Position numbers and translations under genes: made by a program. Below the pieces are notes generated by a model, which had not been told where the DNA came from, searched no databases, and saw nothing but the letters and a program-made list of their open reading frames with translations. A DNA stretch of 64,000 nt from Streptomyces sp. NBC_00091. Its GTDB lineage: Bacteria; Actinomycetota; Actinomycetes; Streptomycetales; Streptomycetaceae. Positions 33,562 to 42,885 of this stretch are shown here, one piece after another (within the stretch, counting starts at the first letter, position 1; each line of letters starts with the position of its first letter). The stretch is from contig NZ_JAPEMA010000001.1 in the NCBI RefSeq assembly GCF_026343185.1, forward strand, positions 620,001 through 684,000. The letters run 5' to 3'.

Positions 33562-35154
33562 TCACACCGCGCCGGCCCCCGTCAGGGAGCGGACCTCCGT
33601 CTCTGCGTGCTTGCGCCGGTCCGGCTCCTCCGCGGAGGTGACGGTGCCCAGCCAGCCCGCCAGGAAGCCGAGCGGGATCGAGATGATCCCCGGGTTCTGC
33701 AGCGGGAAGTACTGGAAGTCCACGCCGGGAAAGAGGGATTCGGGGCTCCCGGAGACCACGGGCGACAGGGCGACCAGGAGCACGGCCGGGACCAGCCCCC
33801 CGTACACCGACCAGACGGCCCCCCGCGTGGTGAAACCCCGCCAGAACAGCGAGTACAGCAGCACGGGCAGGTTCGCCGAGGCCGCCACGGCGAAGGCCAG
33901 CCCCACCAGGAAGGCCACGTTCAGGTCCTGGGCGAGCAGCCCGAGGGCGATGGCCACCGCCCCGATCCCCACGGCCGCGACCCGGGCCACGGCCACCTCG
34001 CTGCGCTGCCGGGCGCGGCGGCGCCTGAGCGAGGCGTACAGATCGTGCGCGACCGAGGCCGAGGAGGCGAGCGTGATCCCGGCGACCACGGCGAGGATGG
34101 TCGCGAAGGCGATGGCGGCCACGAGCGCGAACAGCACCGCGCCCCCGGTGGACCCGGCGCCCCCGCCGAGGAAGGCCGCCAGCAGCGGCACGGCCGTGTT
34201 CCCGGAGGCGTTGGACGCCCGGACCGCGTCGGGACCGACCAGCGCGGCCGCCCCGAAGCCGAGGACGACGGTCATCAGGTAGAAGCCCCCGATCAGCGCG
34301 ATCGCCCACACCACCGAGCGGCGGGCCGCCCGCGCCGTCGGCACGGTGTAGAACCGCGACAGGATGTGGGGCAGCCCCGCGGTCCCGAGGACCAGCGCGA
34401 GGCCGAGGCTCATGAAGTCGATCCGGGCGGTCCAGCCCCCGCCGTACTTGAGGCCGGGGCTCAGGAACCGGACCCCGTGTCCGCTGCGCTCGGCGGCGGC
34501 GCTGAGCAGCTGGTCGGGGTTCCCGTGGAAGCGCAGCAGGACGAGCACGGTCAGGGTGACGGCCCCGCCCATCAGCAGCACGGCCTTCACGATCTGGATC
34601 CAGGTGGTGGCCCGCATCCCGCCGAAGGTCACGTAGATGACCATCAGCGCGCCCACCCCGACCACGGTCAGGGTCCGGGCGCCGGGGCCGGAGTCCGCGA
34701 GGAGCAGACCCACCAGGCTGCCGGCCCCGACCATCTGCGCGACCAGGTAGAGCACCGAGACCACCACCGAGGAGGTCCCGGCGGCGATCCGTACGGGCCG
34801 CTCGCTCATCCGGGCGGCCACCACGTCGGCGAGGGTGAACCGCCCGCAGTTGCGGACCAGTTCGGCGACCAGGAACAGGACCACCAGCCAGGCGACGAGG
34901 AAGCCGACGGAGTAGAGCAGGCCGTCGTAGCCGAAGAGGGCGATCAGTCCGGAGATCCCCAGGAAGGAGGCGGCGGACATGTAGTCGCCGGCGATGGCGA
35001 AACCGTTCTCCATCGGGGAGAAGAGCCGCCCGCCCGCGTAGAACTCCTCGGCCGAGCCGTGCCGGTTGCGGCTGACCCAGGTGGTGATGCCGAGGGTGAC
35101 CGCGATGAAGGCGCTGAAGAGGATCAGCGCGAGCGTCTGGTGCTCGGTGGTCAC
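33562..35154 (-). CDS. Sodium:solute symporter, cation/acetate (ActP-like) type
   Basis: 530 residues with about 13 hydrophobic segments, the normal topology of the SSS family. Landmarks are GGRLFSPMENGFAIAGDYMSAASFLGISG (sodium-binding region) and GTAGLPHILSRFYT, both well known in ActP acetate permeases. The GTG start at 35154 overlaps the DUF485 stop (GTGA). ActP in other bacteria is co-transcribed with a small DUF485 membrane protein, exactly as here. It probably imports acetate, pyruvate or another short carboxylate with sodium or protons. It converges on the CitA/CitB-like pair, which could regulate it. Confidence 0.92.
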   Translation of the reverse strand: MTTEHQTLALILFSAFIAVTLGITTWVSRNRHGSAEEFYAGGRLFSPMENGFAIAGDYMSAASFLGISGLIALFGYDGLLYSVGFLVAWLVVLFLVAELVRNCGRFTLADVVAARMSERPVRIAAGTSSVVVSVLYLVAQMVGAGSLVGLLLADSGPGARTLTVVGVGALMVIYVTFGGMRATTWIQIVKAVLLMGGAVTLTVLVLLRFHGNPDQLLSAAAERSGHGVRFLSPGLKYGGGWTARIDFMSLGLALVLGTAGLPHILSRFYTVPTARAARRSVVWAIALIGGFYLMTVVLGFGAAALVGPDAVRASNASGNTAVPLLAAFLGGGAGSTGGAVLFALVAAIAFATILAVVAGITLASSASVAHDLYASLRRRRARQRSEVAVARVAAVGIGAVAIALGLLAQDLNVAFLVGLAFAVAASANLPVLLYSLFWRGFTTRGAVWSVYGGLVPAVLLVALSPVVSGSPESLFPGVDFQYFPLQNPGIISIPLGFLAGWLGTVTSAEEPDRRKHAETEVRSLTGAGAV

Positions 35155-35639
35155 CGGTCCTCCCCCCGGCCCGTCCGGCTCCGGCCCCGGCCGTGTTCCT
35201 GCTCGAAGACCGTCCAGCGCAGGTCGAGCGCGGCCCGGTCCCGGCGCAGCCGGGCGTGCCGGGCGTACGCCCAGGTCAGGAGGAAGGTGCTGAGGAACTG
35301 GCCGAGGCCCGCCAGCAGGGCCACGTTGACCGCGCCGGCCACGGGCCGGGCCATGAGCCCGGGCGCCGCGGTGGCGGCGACCACGTAGGCGACGTACCAG
35401 AGGAAGAAGCCGGCGGTCGCGGGGACGACGAACCTCCGGTAGCGGCTGCGGACCTCCTGGAAGGCGGCGCTGCGCTGTACTTCCAGGTAGATGTCGGATG
35501 CGCCGGGCGCGCTCGCTCCTGCGGGGGCCGAAGGAACCGGAACCGCGTCCCCGCCCTCGCCCCAGCCCACGGCCAGCGCGTCGTACCAGGGGTCGTCCAG
35601 CCGGATCGTTCCGGCATCACGACCATCGTGCTTGTCCAC
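35151..35639 (-). CDS. DUF485 membrane protein, partner of the symporter
   Basis: 162 residues. The N-terminal 45 residues are an acidic, Pro/Ala-rich tail. The DUF485 core follows (FQEVRSRYRRFVVPATAGFF), with two membrane helices at about residues 73-95 and 101-125, and a basic C-terminus. AAGGAGAGTTCG lies right before the GTG start at 35639. The family is small, always near SSS-type symporters, and is thought to assist them; the exact role is not known. The long N-terminal tail is an addition compared with the usual length of about 100 residues. Confidence 0.88.
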   Translation of the reverse strand: MDKHDGRDAGTIRLDDPWYDALAVGWGEGGDAVPVPSAPAGASAPGASDIYLEVQRSAAFQEVRSRYRRFVVPATAGFFLWYVAYVVAATAAPGLMARPVAGAVNVALLAGLGQFLSTFLLTWAYARHARLRRDRAALDLRWTVFEQEHGRGRSRTGRGEDR

Positions 35640-35718
35640 CGAACTCTCCTTGTCCGCTGCCGCATTGGCCGCGTGCCCACAAGGATGTGCCGGATGGTCG
35701 GTTTCCGGACTGATGTCC

Positions 35719-35760
35719 CGGTGCTCTTCACCCCTTCAGGTGATGGAGCGAAGAGCACCG
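35719..35760 (-). terminator. Distal hairpin between parE and the DUF485 operon
   Basis: CGGTGCTCTTC and GAAGAGCACCG form perfect 11-bp arms around a 20-nt segment containing a smaller nested hairpin (TCACC / GGTGA). It follows the parE terminator at 35790-35815 and gives a second stop for transcripts from parE. Confidence 0.7.
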
Positions 35761-35789
35761 GTGTGCCGGAACGCAGTTTCCGCATACGT

Positions 35790-35815
35790 GGTACCGGCCG
35801 CAGCCGGCCGGTACC
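35790..35815 (-). terminator. Terminator of parE
   Basis: GGTACCGGCCG and CGGCCGGTACC form a perfect 11-bp stem with a CAGC loop, nine bases after the parE stop codon. There is no T tract, as is usual in Streptomyces. Confidence 0.75.
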
Positions 35816-35824
35816 TCGGATGCG

Positions 35825-37945
35825 TCAGGCGTCGATGCGCGAGCGGTCCAGCGTCGCGGCGGAGCCGGTGATGAACTCCTTGCGCGGGGCCACCTCGTTG
35901 CCCATGAGCAGGTCGAAGACCTGCTCGGCGGCGTCCAGATCGCCGATGTTGATCCGCCGCAGGGTGCGGTGGCGGGGGTCCATGGTGGTCTCCGCCAGCT
36001 GGTCGGCATCCATCTCGCCGAGGCCCTTGTAGCGCTGGATGGCGTCCTTGTACCGGATGTTCTTGCGCTGGTACTCCAGCAGGGTCTGGCGCAGCTCGTT
36101 GTCCGAATACGTGTAGACGTACTTGTCCTGGCCCTTCTTCGGCTGGACCAGCTCGATCCGGTGCAGCGGCGGCACGGCCGCGAAGACCCGGCCCGCCTCG
36201 ACCATCGGGCGCATGTACCGCTGGAAGAGCGTGAGCAGCAGGCAGCGGATGTGCGCGCCGTCGACATCGGCGTCGACGAGCAGGACGATCTTGCCGTAGC
36301 GGGCGGCGTCGAGGTCGAAGGTGCGGCCCGAGCCCGCTCCTATGACCTGGATGATCGCGCCGCACTCGGCGTTCTTGAGCATGTCCGAGACCGAGGACTT
36401 CTGGACGTTGAGGATCTTGCCCCGGATCGGCAGCAGCGCCTGGAACTCCGAGTTCCGGGCGAGCTTGGCCGTACCGAGGGCCGAGTCGCCCTCGACGATG
36501 AAGAGCTCGCTGCGCTCCACGTCGTCGCTGCGGCAGTCGGCCAGCTTGGCCGGCAGCGAGGAGGTCTCCAGTGCGGTCTTGCGGCGCTGCGCCTCCTTGT
36601 GCTGGCGGGCCGCGATGCGGGTCCGGGCGGCCGCGACGATCTTCTCCATCACGGCGCGGGCCTGCTGCTTGTCGTCGCGCTTGGTGGAGGTCAGGAAGGC
36701 CTTGAGCTCCTTGGCGACCACGGCGGCCACGATCCGGGTGGCCGCGGAGGTGCCGAGGACCTCCTTGGTCTGACCCTCGAACTGCGGTTCGGCGAGGCGG
36801 ACGGTGACGACGGCCGTCATGCCCTCCATCGCGTCGTCCTTGACCACGTCGTCCTCGGCGACGCGCAGCAGCTTCGCCGAGCGGAGCACCTCGTTCACGG
36901 TCTTGGCGACCGAGCGCTCGAAGCCGGAGACGTGGGTGCCGCCCTTGGGGGTGGCGATGATGTTCACGAAGGACTTGGCGTTGGTCTCGTACCCCGTGCC
37001 CCAGCGCAGGGCGATGTCCACGCCCAGCTCGCGGGTGACCTCGGTGGGGGTCATGTGGCCGCGGTCGTCGAGGACCGGGACGGTCTCCTTGAAGGTGCCC
37101 GTACCGGTCAGGCGCAGCACGTCGCAGACGGCCTTGTCCTGGGCGAGGTACTCGCAGAACTCGCTGATGCCCCCGTCGAAGCGGAAGGTCTCCTCGGTCT
37201 TGCCGGCGCCGTCTATGGCCCGCTCGTCGCGGACGACGATGGTCAGGCCGGGGACGAGGAAGGCCGTCTGGCGGGCGCGCTGGTAGAGGGTCTCCAGGGA
37301 GAGCCGGGCGTCCTTGAGGAAGATCTGGCGGTCGGCCCAGTAGCGGACCCGGGTGCCGGTCTTGCCCTTGGCGATGCGCTTGACCTTGCGGAGCCCGCCC
37401 GAGGGGTCGAAGGGGCTGTCGGCGCCCTGCTCGGTGAAGAGCCCGGGGACGCCGCGGCGGAAACTGATGGCGTGCGTCGAGCTGCCCCGGTCGACCTCGA
37501 CGTCCAGGCGGGCGGAGAGGGCGTTGACCACGGAGGCGCCGACGCCGTGCAGACCGCCGGAGGCCGCGTACGAGCCACCGCCGAACTTGCCGCCGGCGTG
37601 CAGCTTGGTCATGACGACCTCGACACCGGACAGGCCGGTCTTGGGCTCGACGTCCACGGGGATGCCGCGGCCGTTGTCCCGGACCTCCACGGAGGCGTCC
37701 TCGTGGAGGATCACCTCGATGTGGTCGCAGTAGCCGCCCAGGGCCTCATCGACGGAATTGTCGATGATCTCCCAGAGGCAGTGCATCAGGCCTCGGCTGT
37801 CGGTGGAGCCGATATACATGCCGGGGCGCTTGCGGACGGCCTCGAGGCCTTCGAGGACGAGCAGGTGCCGCGCGGTGTAGTTGGAGCCGTCCCGGTCTGC
37901 TCCGGACAGCAGCGCACTGGAAGGCACGGACGTGTCGGCGGTCAC
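35825..37945 (-). CDS. parE: DNA topoisomerase IV subunit B
   Basis: 706 residues from GTG 37945, which has GAGGAGCG at ribosome-binding distance; upstream in-frame codons exist but lie in intergenic DNA. The GHKL ATPase domain has EIIDNSVDEALGG and ASGGLHGVGASVVNALS. The transducer domain follows, then the TOPRIM domain with LFIVEGDSALGTAKL and VLLVDADVDGAHIR for Mg2+ binding, and the C-terminal YKGLGEMDADQLAETTMD signature. It works with ParC (22717-25173) in chromosome decatenation. An earlier reading into the 38 kb region would give 941 residues, but that extension has no homology and crosses a promoter region. Confidence 0.95.
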   Translation of the reverse strand: MTADTSVPSSALLSGADRDGSNYTARHLLVLEGLEAVRKRPGMYIGSTDSRGLMHCLWEIIDNSVDEALGGYCDHIEVILHEDASVEVRDNGRGIPVDVEPKTGLSGVEVVMTKLHAGGKFGGGSYAASGGLHGVGASVVNALSARLDVEVDRGSSTHAISFRRGVPGLFTEQGADSPFDPSGGLRKVKRIAKGKTGTRVRYWADRQIFLKDARLSLETLYQRARQTAFLVPGLTIVVRDERAIDGAGKTEETFRFDGGISEFCEYLAQDKAVCDVLRLTGTGTFKETVPVLDDRGHMTPTEVTRELGVDIALRWGTGYETNAKSFVNIIATPKGGTHVSGFERSVAKTVNEVLRSAKLLRVAEDDVVKDDAMEGMTAVVTVRLAEPQFEGQTKEVLGTSAATRIVAAVVAKELKAFLTSTKRDDKQQARAVMEKIVAAARTRIAARQHKEAQRRKTALETSSLPAKLADCRSDDVERSELFIVEGDSALGTAKLARNSEFQALLPIRGKILNVQKSSVSDMLKNAECGAIIQVIGAGSGRTFDLDAARYGKIVLLVDADVDGAHIRCLLLTLFQRYMRPMVEAGRVFAAVPPLHRIELVQPKKGQDKYVYTYSDNELRQTLLEYQRKNIRYKDAIQRYKGLGEMDADQLAETTMDPRHRTLRRINIGDLDAAEQVFDLLMGNEVAPRKEFITGSAATLDRSRIDA

Positions 37946-38392
37946 GCAGTTCGCTCCTCGCTGAATTTCTTTTCTGGCCCGGTCGGGCGCAGGGGTGGCT
38001 GGGTCGCCGGTCGAAGGGTACCGAGGCCTGGTAGAGCCGATGCAACGCCACCCTCGTGGGTTCCTCAGCCTAGTGCAGATCCGCACGGGTGTTCGATCCC
38101 CCGTGGGGGTGAAGCAAACATCACGTTCCCTTCCAGGCATGAACCATTTAGGGTTCGGGCACGTCCTCATGAACAACCGGCACTCACGCCGGAGGGGACG
38201 AGAACTGCTACAAGCGAACGACTGACAACGCGAAACCGTAAAGCAACGCAATACGGCTCCTTCGCCGCCAACCGGCAGCAGCCGGCCAGCTTCGGAAGGA
38301 AGTTTCGAGGAAAAGCCGCGAGCGGGAACGTTTTCGGCCTGGTTGGATGTTGACCCTGGTACGACAGCTCGTCGAGCTAGAGAAGAGGCGAC
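37946..38392. other. Divergent promoter region between parE and the DUF7455 gene
   Basis: 447 bp without a convincing gene. It contains a TTGACC hexamer (38350-38355), a possible -35 element for the rightward gene, and a perfect inverted repeat of AGCTCG around a single T (38366-38378) just before that gene. A short CCCCC/GGGGG hairpin lies near 38095. The DNA is less GC-rich than the flanking genes, as expected for promoters. Confidence 0.5.
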
Positions 38393-38629
38393 GTGACTAC
38401 TGTTCTGACACCCGCGACCCCGCTGACGGCCGCTGACCGATGCGACCGTTGCGGCGCCCAGGCATATCTGCGCGTCGTCCTCCTGAGCGGTGGTGAACTG
38501 CTCTTCTGCGCCCACCACGGGCGTAAGTTCGAGCCGGAACTCAAGAAGATCGCCGCGGAAATACAGGATGAGACCGAGCGGCTCACGTCCGCTCCGGCCG
38601 CTTCGGCAGCCGACACCGAGGACCGCTGA
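38393..38629 (+). CDS. Small zinc-ribbon-like protein (DUF7455)
   Basis: 78 residues from GTG 38393, with AGAAGAGG upstream. The core has CDRCGAQAYLRVVL and LFCAHHGRKFEP, giving a C-x2-C and C-x-H-H pattern that could hold one zinc. The C-terminus is charged and helical. This family is common in actinobacteria, adjacent to hrdB and parE, and I know no function. It is transcribed towards the protease gene, with a terminator hairpin between. Confidence 0.85.
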   Translation: MTTVLTPATPLTAADRCDRCGAQAYLRVVLLSGGELLFCAHHGRKFEPELKKIAAEIQDETERLTSAPAASAADTEDR

Positions 38630-38679
38630 CACAAGGCCTATACCTCGCATCCGACGAGCCAGGACCGGCCAGGCCGGTC

Positions 38680-38718
38680 GACGGGCGGCATCTCTGAGAC
38701 CCAGGGACGCCGCCCGTC
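38680..38718. terminator. Shared terminator between DUF7455 and the protease gene
   Basis: GACGGGCGGC and GCCGCCCGTC form perfect 10-bp arms around a 19-nt loop, between two convergent genes (stops at 38629 and 38827). Confidence 0.65.
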
Positions 38719-38826
38719 CTCATATCCGAGGCACATCCCCGCTCCGGACCCTCCATCCGGCCCCCGCACCCCTTTGCCGGGCCGTACGGGGGGCCTGGAG
38801 CCCCTCCGGACGCCCCGGCGGTGCTC

Positions 38827-39681
38827 CTAGACTCCGCCCGGCCGCGCGGAGCTCTCGGGGGCGCTCACGAAGCCGACCAGCGGGGCGATCCGCGTGTACA
38901 CGCCAGGACTGTCGGCGCGCCCGCAGCCGCGGCCCCAGGACACCACCCCGATGAGCCGCCCCTGGGCCACCAGCGGCCCGCCGCTGTCGCCCTGGCAGGC
39001 GTCTTTCCCGCCCGACCGGTCGCCCGCGCACACCATGGATTCCTCCCGGTACTGCCCGTCCGAGTCTCCCGGGTACGCCCGGTGGCAGACCTCGTCCGCC
39101 AGTACGGTGACCCGGGCCGCGCGCAGCCCGTACGCGTAGTCGCCGAAGCCGCTCGTGTCGCCCCAGCCGTAGACGGCCGCCTCGGTGCCCGCCTCGTAGC
39201 CCCCGTGGCCGGGCCCGGCCATGGGGAGCACGTGGTCCGCCGGCACCGCTTCGGCCAGCTCCAGTACGGCGAGGTCCCCGGCGTTGCTCCCGGGGTCGTA
39301 GGCCGGATTCACCCGGGCCGCGCGCACCGCGATCTCGCGGCCCTCGGGCGCGCGGAGCTCCGTACGCCCGGTGATCACGCGGAGGTCGGTGACGGATTCG
39401 ACCGGCCCGCCCAGGACCTGCCGGCCCAGGCAGTGGGCCGCGGTCACCACCGTGGTCGGAGCGACGACGACACCTCCGCAGAACTGCCCGTCCCGGATTC
39501 CCCCGAACCGGTCACGGCTGGCGAGGGCCACGACCCACGGGCTGTCGGCGACCTGCACCGGCTTCCCGCCTATGACGACGCTGTCCGCCGCCACCCTGGG
39601 CGCCTGGGCCAACGGCGCCGCGGCCGCTCCCGCCACCAGGGTCAGAGCGCCCGCCAGGACACGGGCGAAGGGACGACGCAT
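38827..39681 (-). CDS. Secreted trypsin-like serine protease (S1 family)
   Basis: 284 residues. The signal peptide is MRRPFARVLAGALTLVAG, with cleavage probably after about residue 26 (PLAQA). A short propeptide and a VIGGKPVQVADSPWVV activation region follow. The catalytic triad is His in VTAAHCLG, Asp in GDLAVLEL and Ser in CQGDSGGPLV. The residue before the last motif (KDACQGDSGGP) is Asp at the S1-determining position, so trypsin-like cutting after Lys/Arg is expected. Three cysteine pairs are likely. AGGAGGCCTC precedes the ATG. Streptomyces secrete many such proteases; the target is not known. Confidence 0.93.
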   Translation of the reverse strand: MRRPFARVLAGALTLVAGAAAAPLAQAPRVAADSVVIGGKPVQVADSPWVVALASRDRFGGIRDGQFCGGVVVAPTTVVTAAHCLGRQVLGGPVESVTDLRVITGRTELRAPEGREIAVRAARVNPAYDPGSNAGDLAVLELAEAVPADHVLPMAGPGHGGYEAGTEAAVYGWGDTSGFGDYAYGLRAARVTVLADEVCHRAYPGDSDGQYREESMVCAGDRSGGKDACQGDSGGPLVAQGRLIGVVSWGRGCGRADSPGVYTRIAPLVGFVSAPESSARPGGV

Positions 39682-39732
39682 GAGGCCTCCTGACTCTGAG
39701 TGTGCATGACTCCACCCAGAGTGTGATGCCCC

Positions 39733-39758
39733 GTGGCCGCGCGCACCTGCGCGGCCAC
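39733..39758 (-). terminator. Terminator of hrdB
   Basis: GTGGCCGCGC and GCGCGGCCAC form a perfect 10-bp stem with a 6-nt loop, about 85 bp after the hrdB stop and before the protease promoter. Confidence 0.6.
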
Positions 39759-39843
39759 CGTCGCACGCCCCCGCCCCCCGCCGGCCGTCTCCGCCCGGAT
39801 CCGGCCGGATCAGCCGGGGGAACCGTCGAGGTCCGGTCGAAGA

Positions 39844-41415
<1,572 letters not shown>

Positions 41416-41796
41416 GAACAACCTCTCGGAACGATGGGAACGGCTTCCGACCCCGGCCTGGTGCTGGACCGGAGCCGACGACACCGACTGGGGATGGGCC
41501 GGGGGCGCGGGCAGGGGCCGGGGAGCTGCACAGCACCCCCAAGGGCTGCTGTCTTCCCTCCGTCGGCCATCACCTCTTAGGTCATCGCGTGACGTCGCGG
41601 AGCGTTACGCCCAATCTTCGTGGCCCGAGTCACACCTCTTCGTGGCCTGTGTCACACCCGGTGCTCACTCGTGCCCGTTTTGCGGTCGTGCGCACCTGTT
41701 CGGGGGCCCGCGAACCGCCTCGTACGCCGCTGTCGCCGGGCCCGAAGGGGACCCGGCGACCGGTGGTGCGCTCCCACGCCCCCGTGCGTCGGAGCG
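41416..41796. other. Upstream region of hrdB
   Basis: 381 bp between the hrdB start and the stop of the FCD regulator on the same strand. It must hold the hrdB promoters. The only strong feature is the 22-bp tandem repeat at 41615-41658. No terminator hairpin for the FCD regulator was recognised. Confidence 0.5.
41615..41658 (-). repeat. Two adjacent 22-bp direct repeats upstream of hrdB
   Basis: On the minus strand each unit begins GGTGTGAC and ends GGCCACGAAGA, with three bases between. The two units abut exactly and differ at 2 of 22 positions. The block is about 200-243 bp upstream of the hrdB start codon. The 22-bp spacing is two helical turns, so two protein molecules could bind the same DNA face. 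Confidence 0.8.
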
Positions 41797-42684
41797 TCAG
41801 TGCTCGCGCGGGGCGGGGACCACGCGCTCGACCTCCGGATGCACCGTCAGGAGCTGGCGCATGGCGCTCTCGGCGCCCGCGCTGTCGCCGGAGGCGAGGG
41901 CCTCGACCATCCGCGCGTGGTGCGCCACACAGGTTTCGCCGGGGCGGTCGCAGGAGGTGACGGGGCTGCCGGAGACCTGGAGGGCGGCGGAGACGATGCC
42001 CGACAGGTGCTCGAGCATGCGGTTGCCCGCGACCTGGATCAGGAGCGCGTGGAACTCGTTGTCGGCGCGCGCGAAGGTGATCGCGTCCCCCTGGCCGAGG
42101 GCGTGACCCATGATCTCGACCATGTCGGAGAGGCGCTGCTGGACGTCCGGGCGTCCGTGGCCGGCGGCGAGGCGGGCGGCCAGCGGCTCGATCGTCCAGC
42201 GGAGCTCGTTGAGTTCGCGGCGCTGGTCGTCGCGCTGGGGGCCGAAGGCGCGCCACTCGATGATGTCGGGGTCGAGCAGGTTCCAGTCGGCGACCGGGCG
42301 GACCCGGGTGCCCACGTTGGGGCGGGCGCTGACGAGGCCCTTGGCCTCCAGGACCCTCAGCGATTCGCGGACGACGGTACGGGAGACCTCGAAGCGCTGG
42401 CCGATCTCCTCGGGGACCAGCGGCCGGTCCGCGCCGAGGTCGCCGGAGACGATCATCTGGCCGAGCTGCTGGACGAGTTGGCCGTGCAGTCCGCGGCCGC
42501 GGCTGCCGGCCGCCCGGCGGCCGACACGGCTCAACTCGACGTCGGCGCCGTCCCAGTGGGGCGGTCCGACCCGGTCGGAGCCGGAGGCCTCCGCGTAGGG
42601 GTAGCGGTCGAGTTCGCCCGGGCCGGCGAGGCCGGTGTCGGCATGGCGGGCGGCGGTCATCATGGTGTGCGCAAGGGTACTCAC
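41797..42684 (-). CDS. GntR-family (FCD/FadR) transcriptional regulator
   Basis: 295 residues from GTG 42684, with AAAGGATTC upstream. A basic/polar N-terminal extension of about 65 residues precedes the GntR winged helix (LHGQLVQQLGQMIVSGDLGA, then IGQRFEVSRTVVRESLRVLEAKGLV). The FCD domain follows from about residue 155, with the metal-binding pattern DNEFHALLI and HHARMVEAL. The protein has the size of sugar-acid regulators (gluconate or galactonate type), but no sugar-acid genes are adjacent. It lies upstream of hrdB on the same strand, and readthrough is possible. The ligand is unknown. Confidence 0.88.
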   Translation of the reverse strand: MSTLAHTMMTAARHADTGLAGPGELDRYPYAEASGSDRVGPPHWDGADVELSRVGRRAAGSRGRGLHGQLVQQLGQMIVSGDLGADRPLVPEEIGQRFEVSRTVVRESLRVLEAKGLVSARPNVGTRVRPVADWNLLDPDIIEWRAFGPQRDDQRRELNELRWTIEPLAARLAAGHGRPDVQQRLSDMVEIMGHALGQGDAITFARADNEFHALLIQVAGNRMLEHLSGIVSAALQVSGSPVTSCDRPGETCVAHHARMVEALASGDSAGAESAMRQLLTVHPEVERVVPAPREH

Positions 42685-42885
42685 GAATCCTTTGTCGGCC
42701 GTGCTTCCACGACCCTTGAGGTCTTTGGTGAAAAGCACACGAAAGGGTGATCGGTGCCACCTACGCAATTGACGACTTATCGTAAAGAACCGGGCCTTTT
42801 GCGGGGAGTTGCGGTCCGCTTCGCGTGATTTCGCTTGATGTGGACTTCTCCGGTCTTCCAGGAGTCGTCTCCCGCACCGGAACGA

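Noticed and set aside
31829..34309. 826-residue minus-strand ORF across the kinase, regulator and symporter genes
   Set aside because: It is a shadow of the plus-strand two-component genes, composed of low-complexity Arg/Ala/Gly residues.
38060..38110. tRNA-like T-arm (TGTTCGATCCCCC) upstream of parE
   Set aside because: The stem partners do not form a proper acceptor, D or anticodon arm, so it is not a tRNA gene.
37946..38650. 941-residue version of parE running into 38.6 kb
   Set aside because: The extension has no ParE similarity and crosses the divergent promoter region. The GTG at 37945 has a ribosome-binding site.
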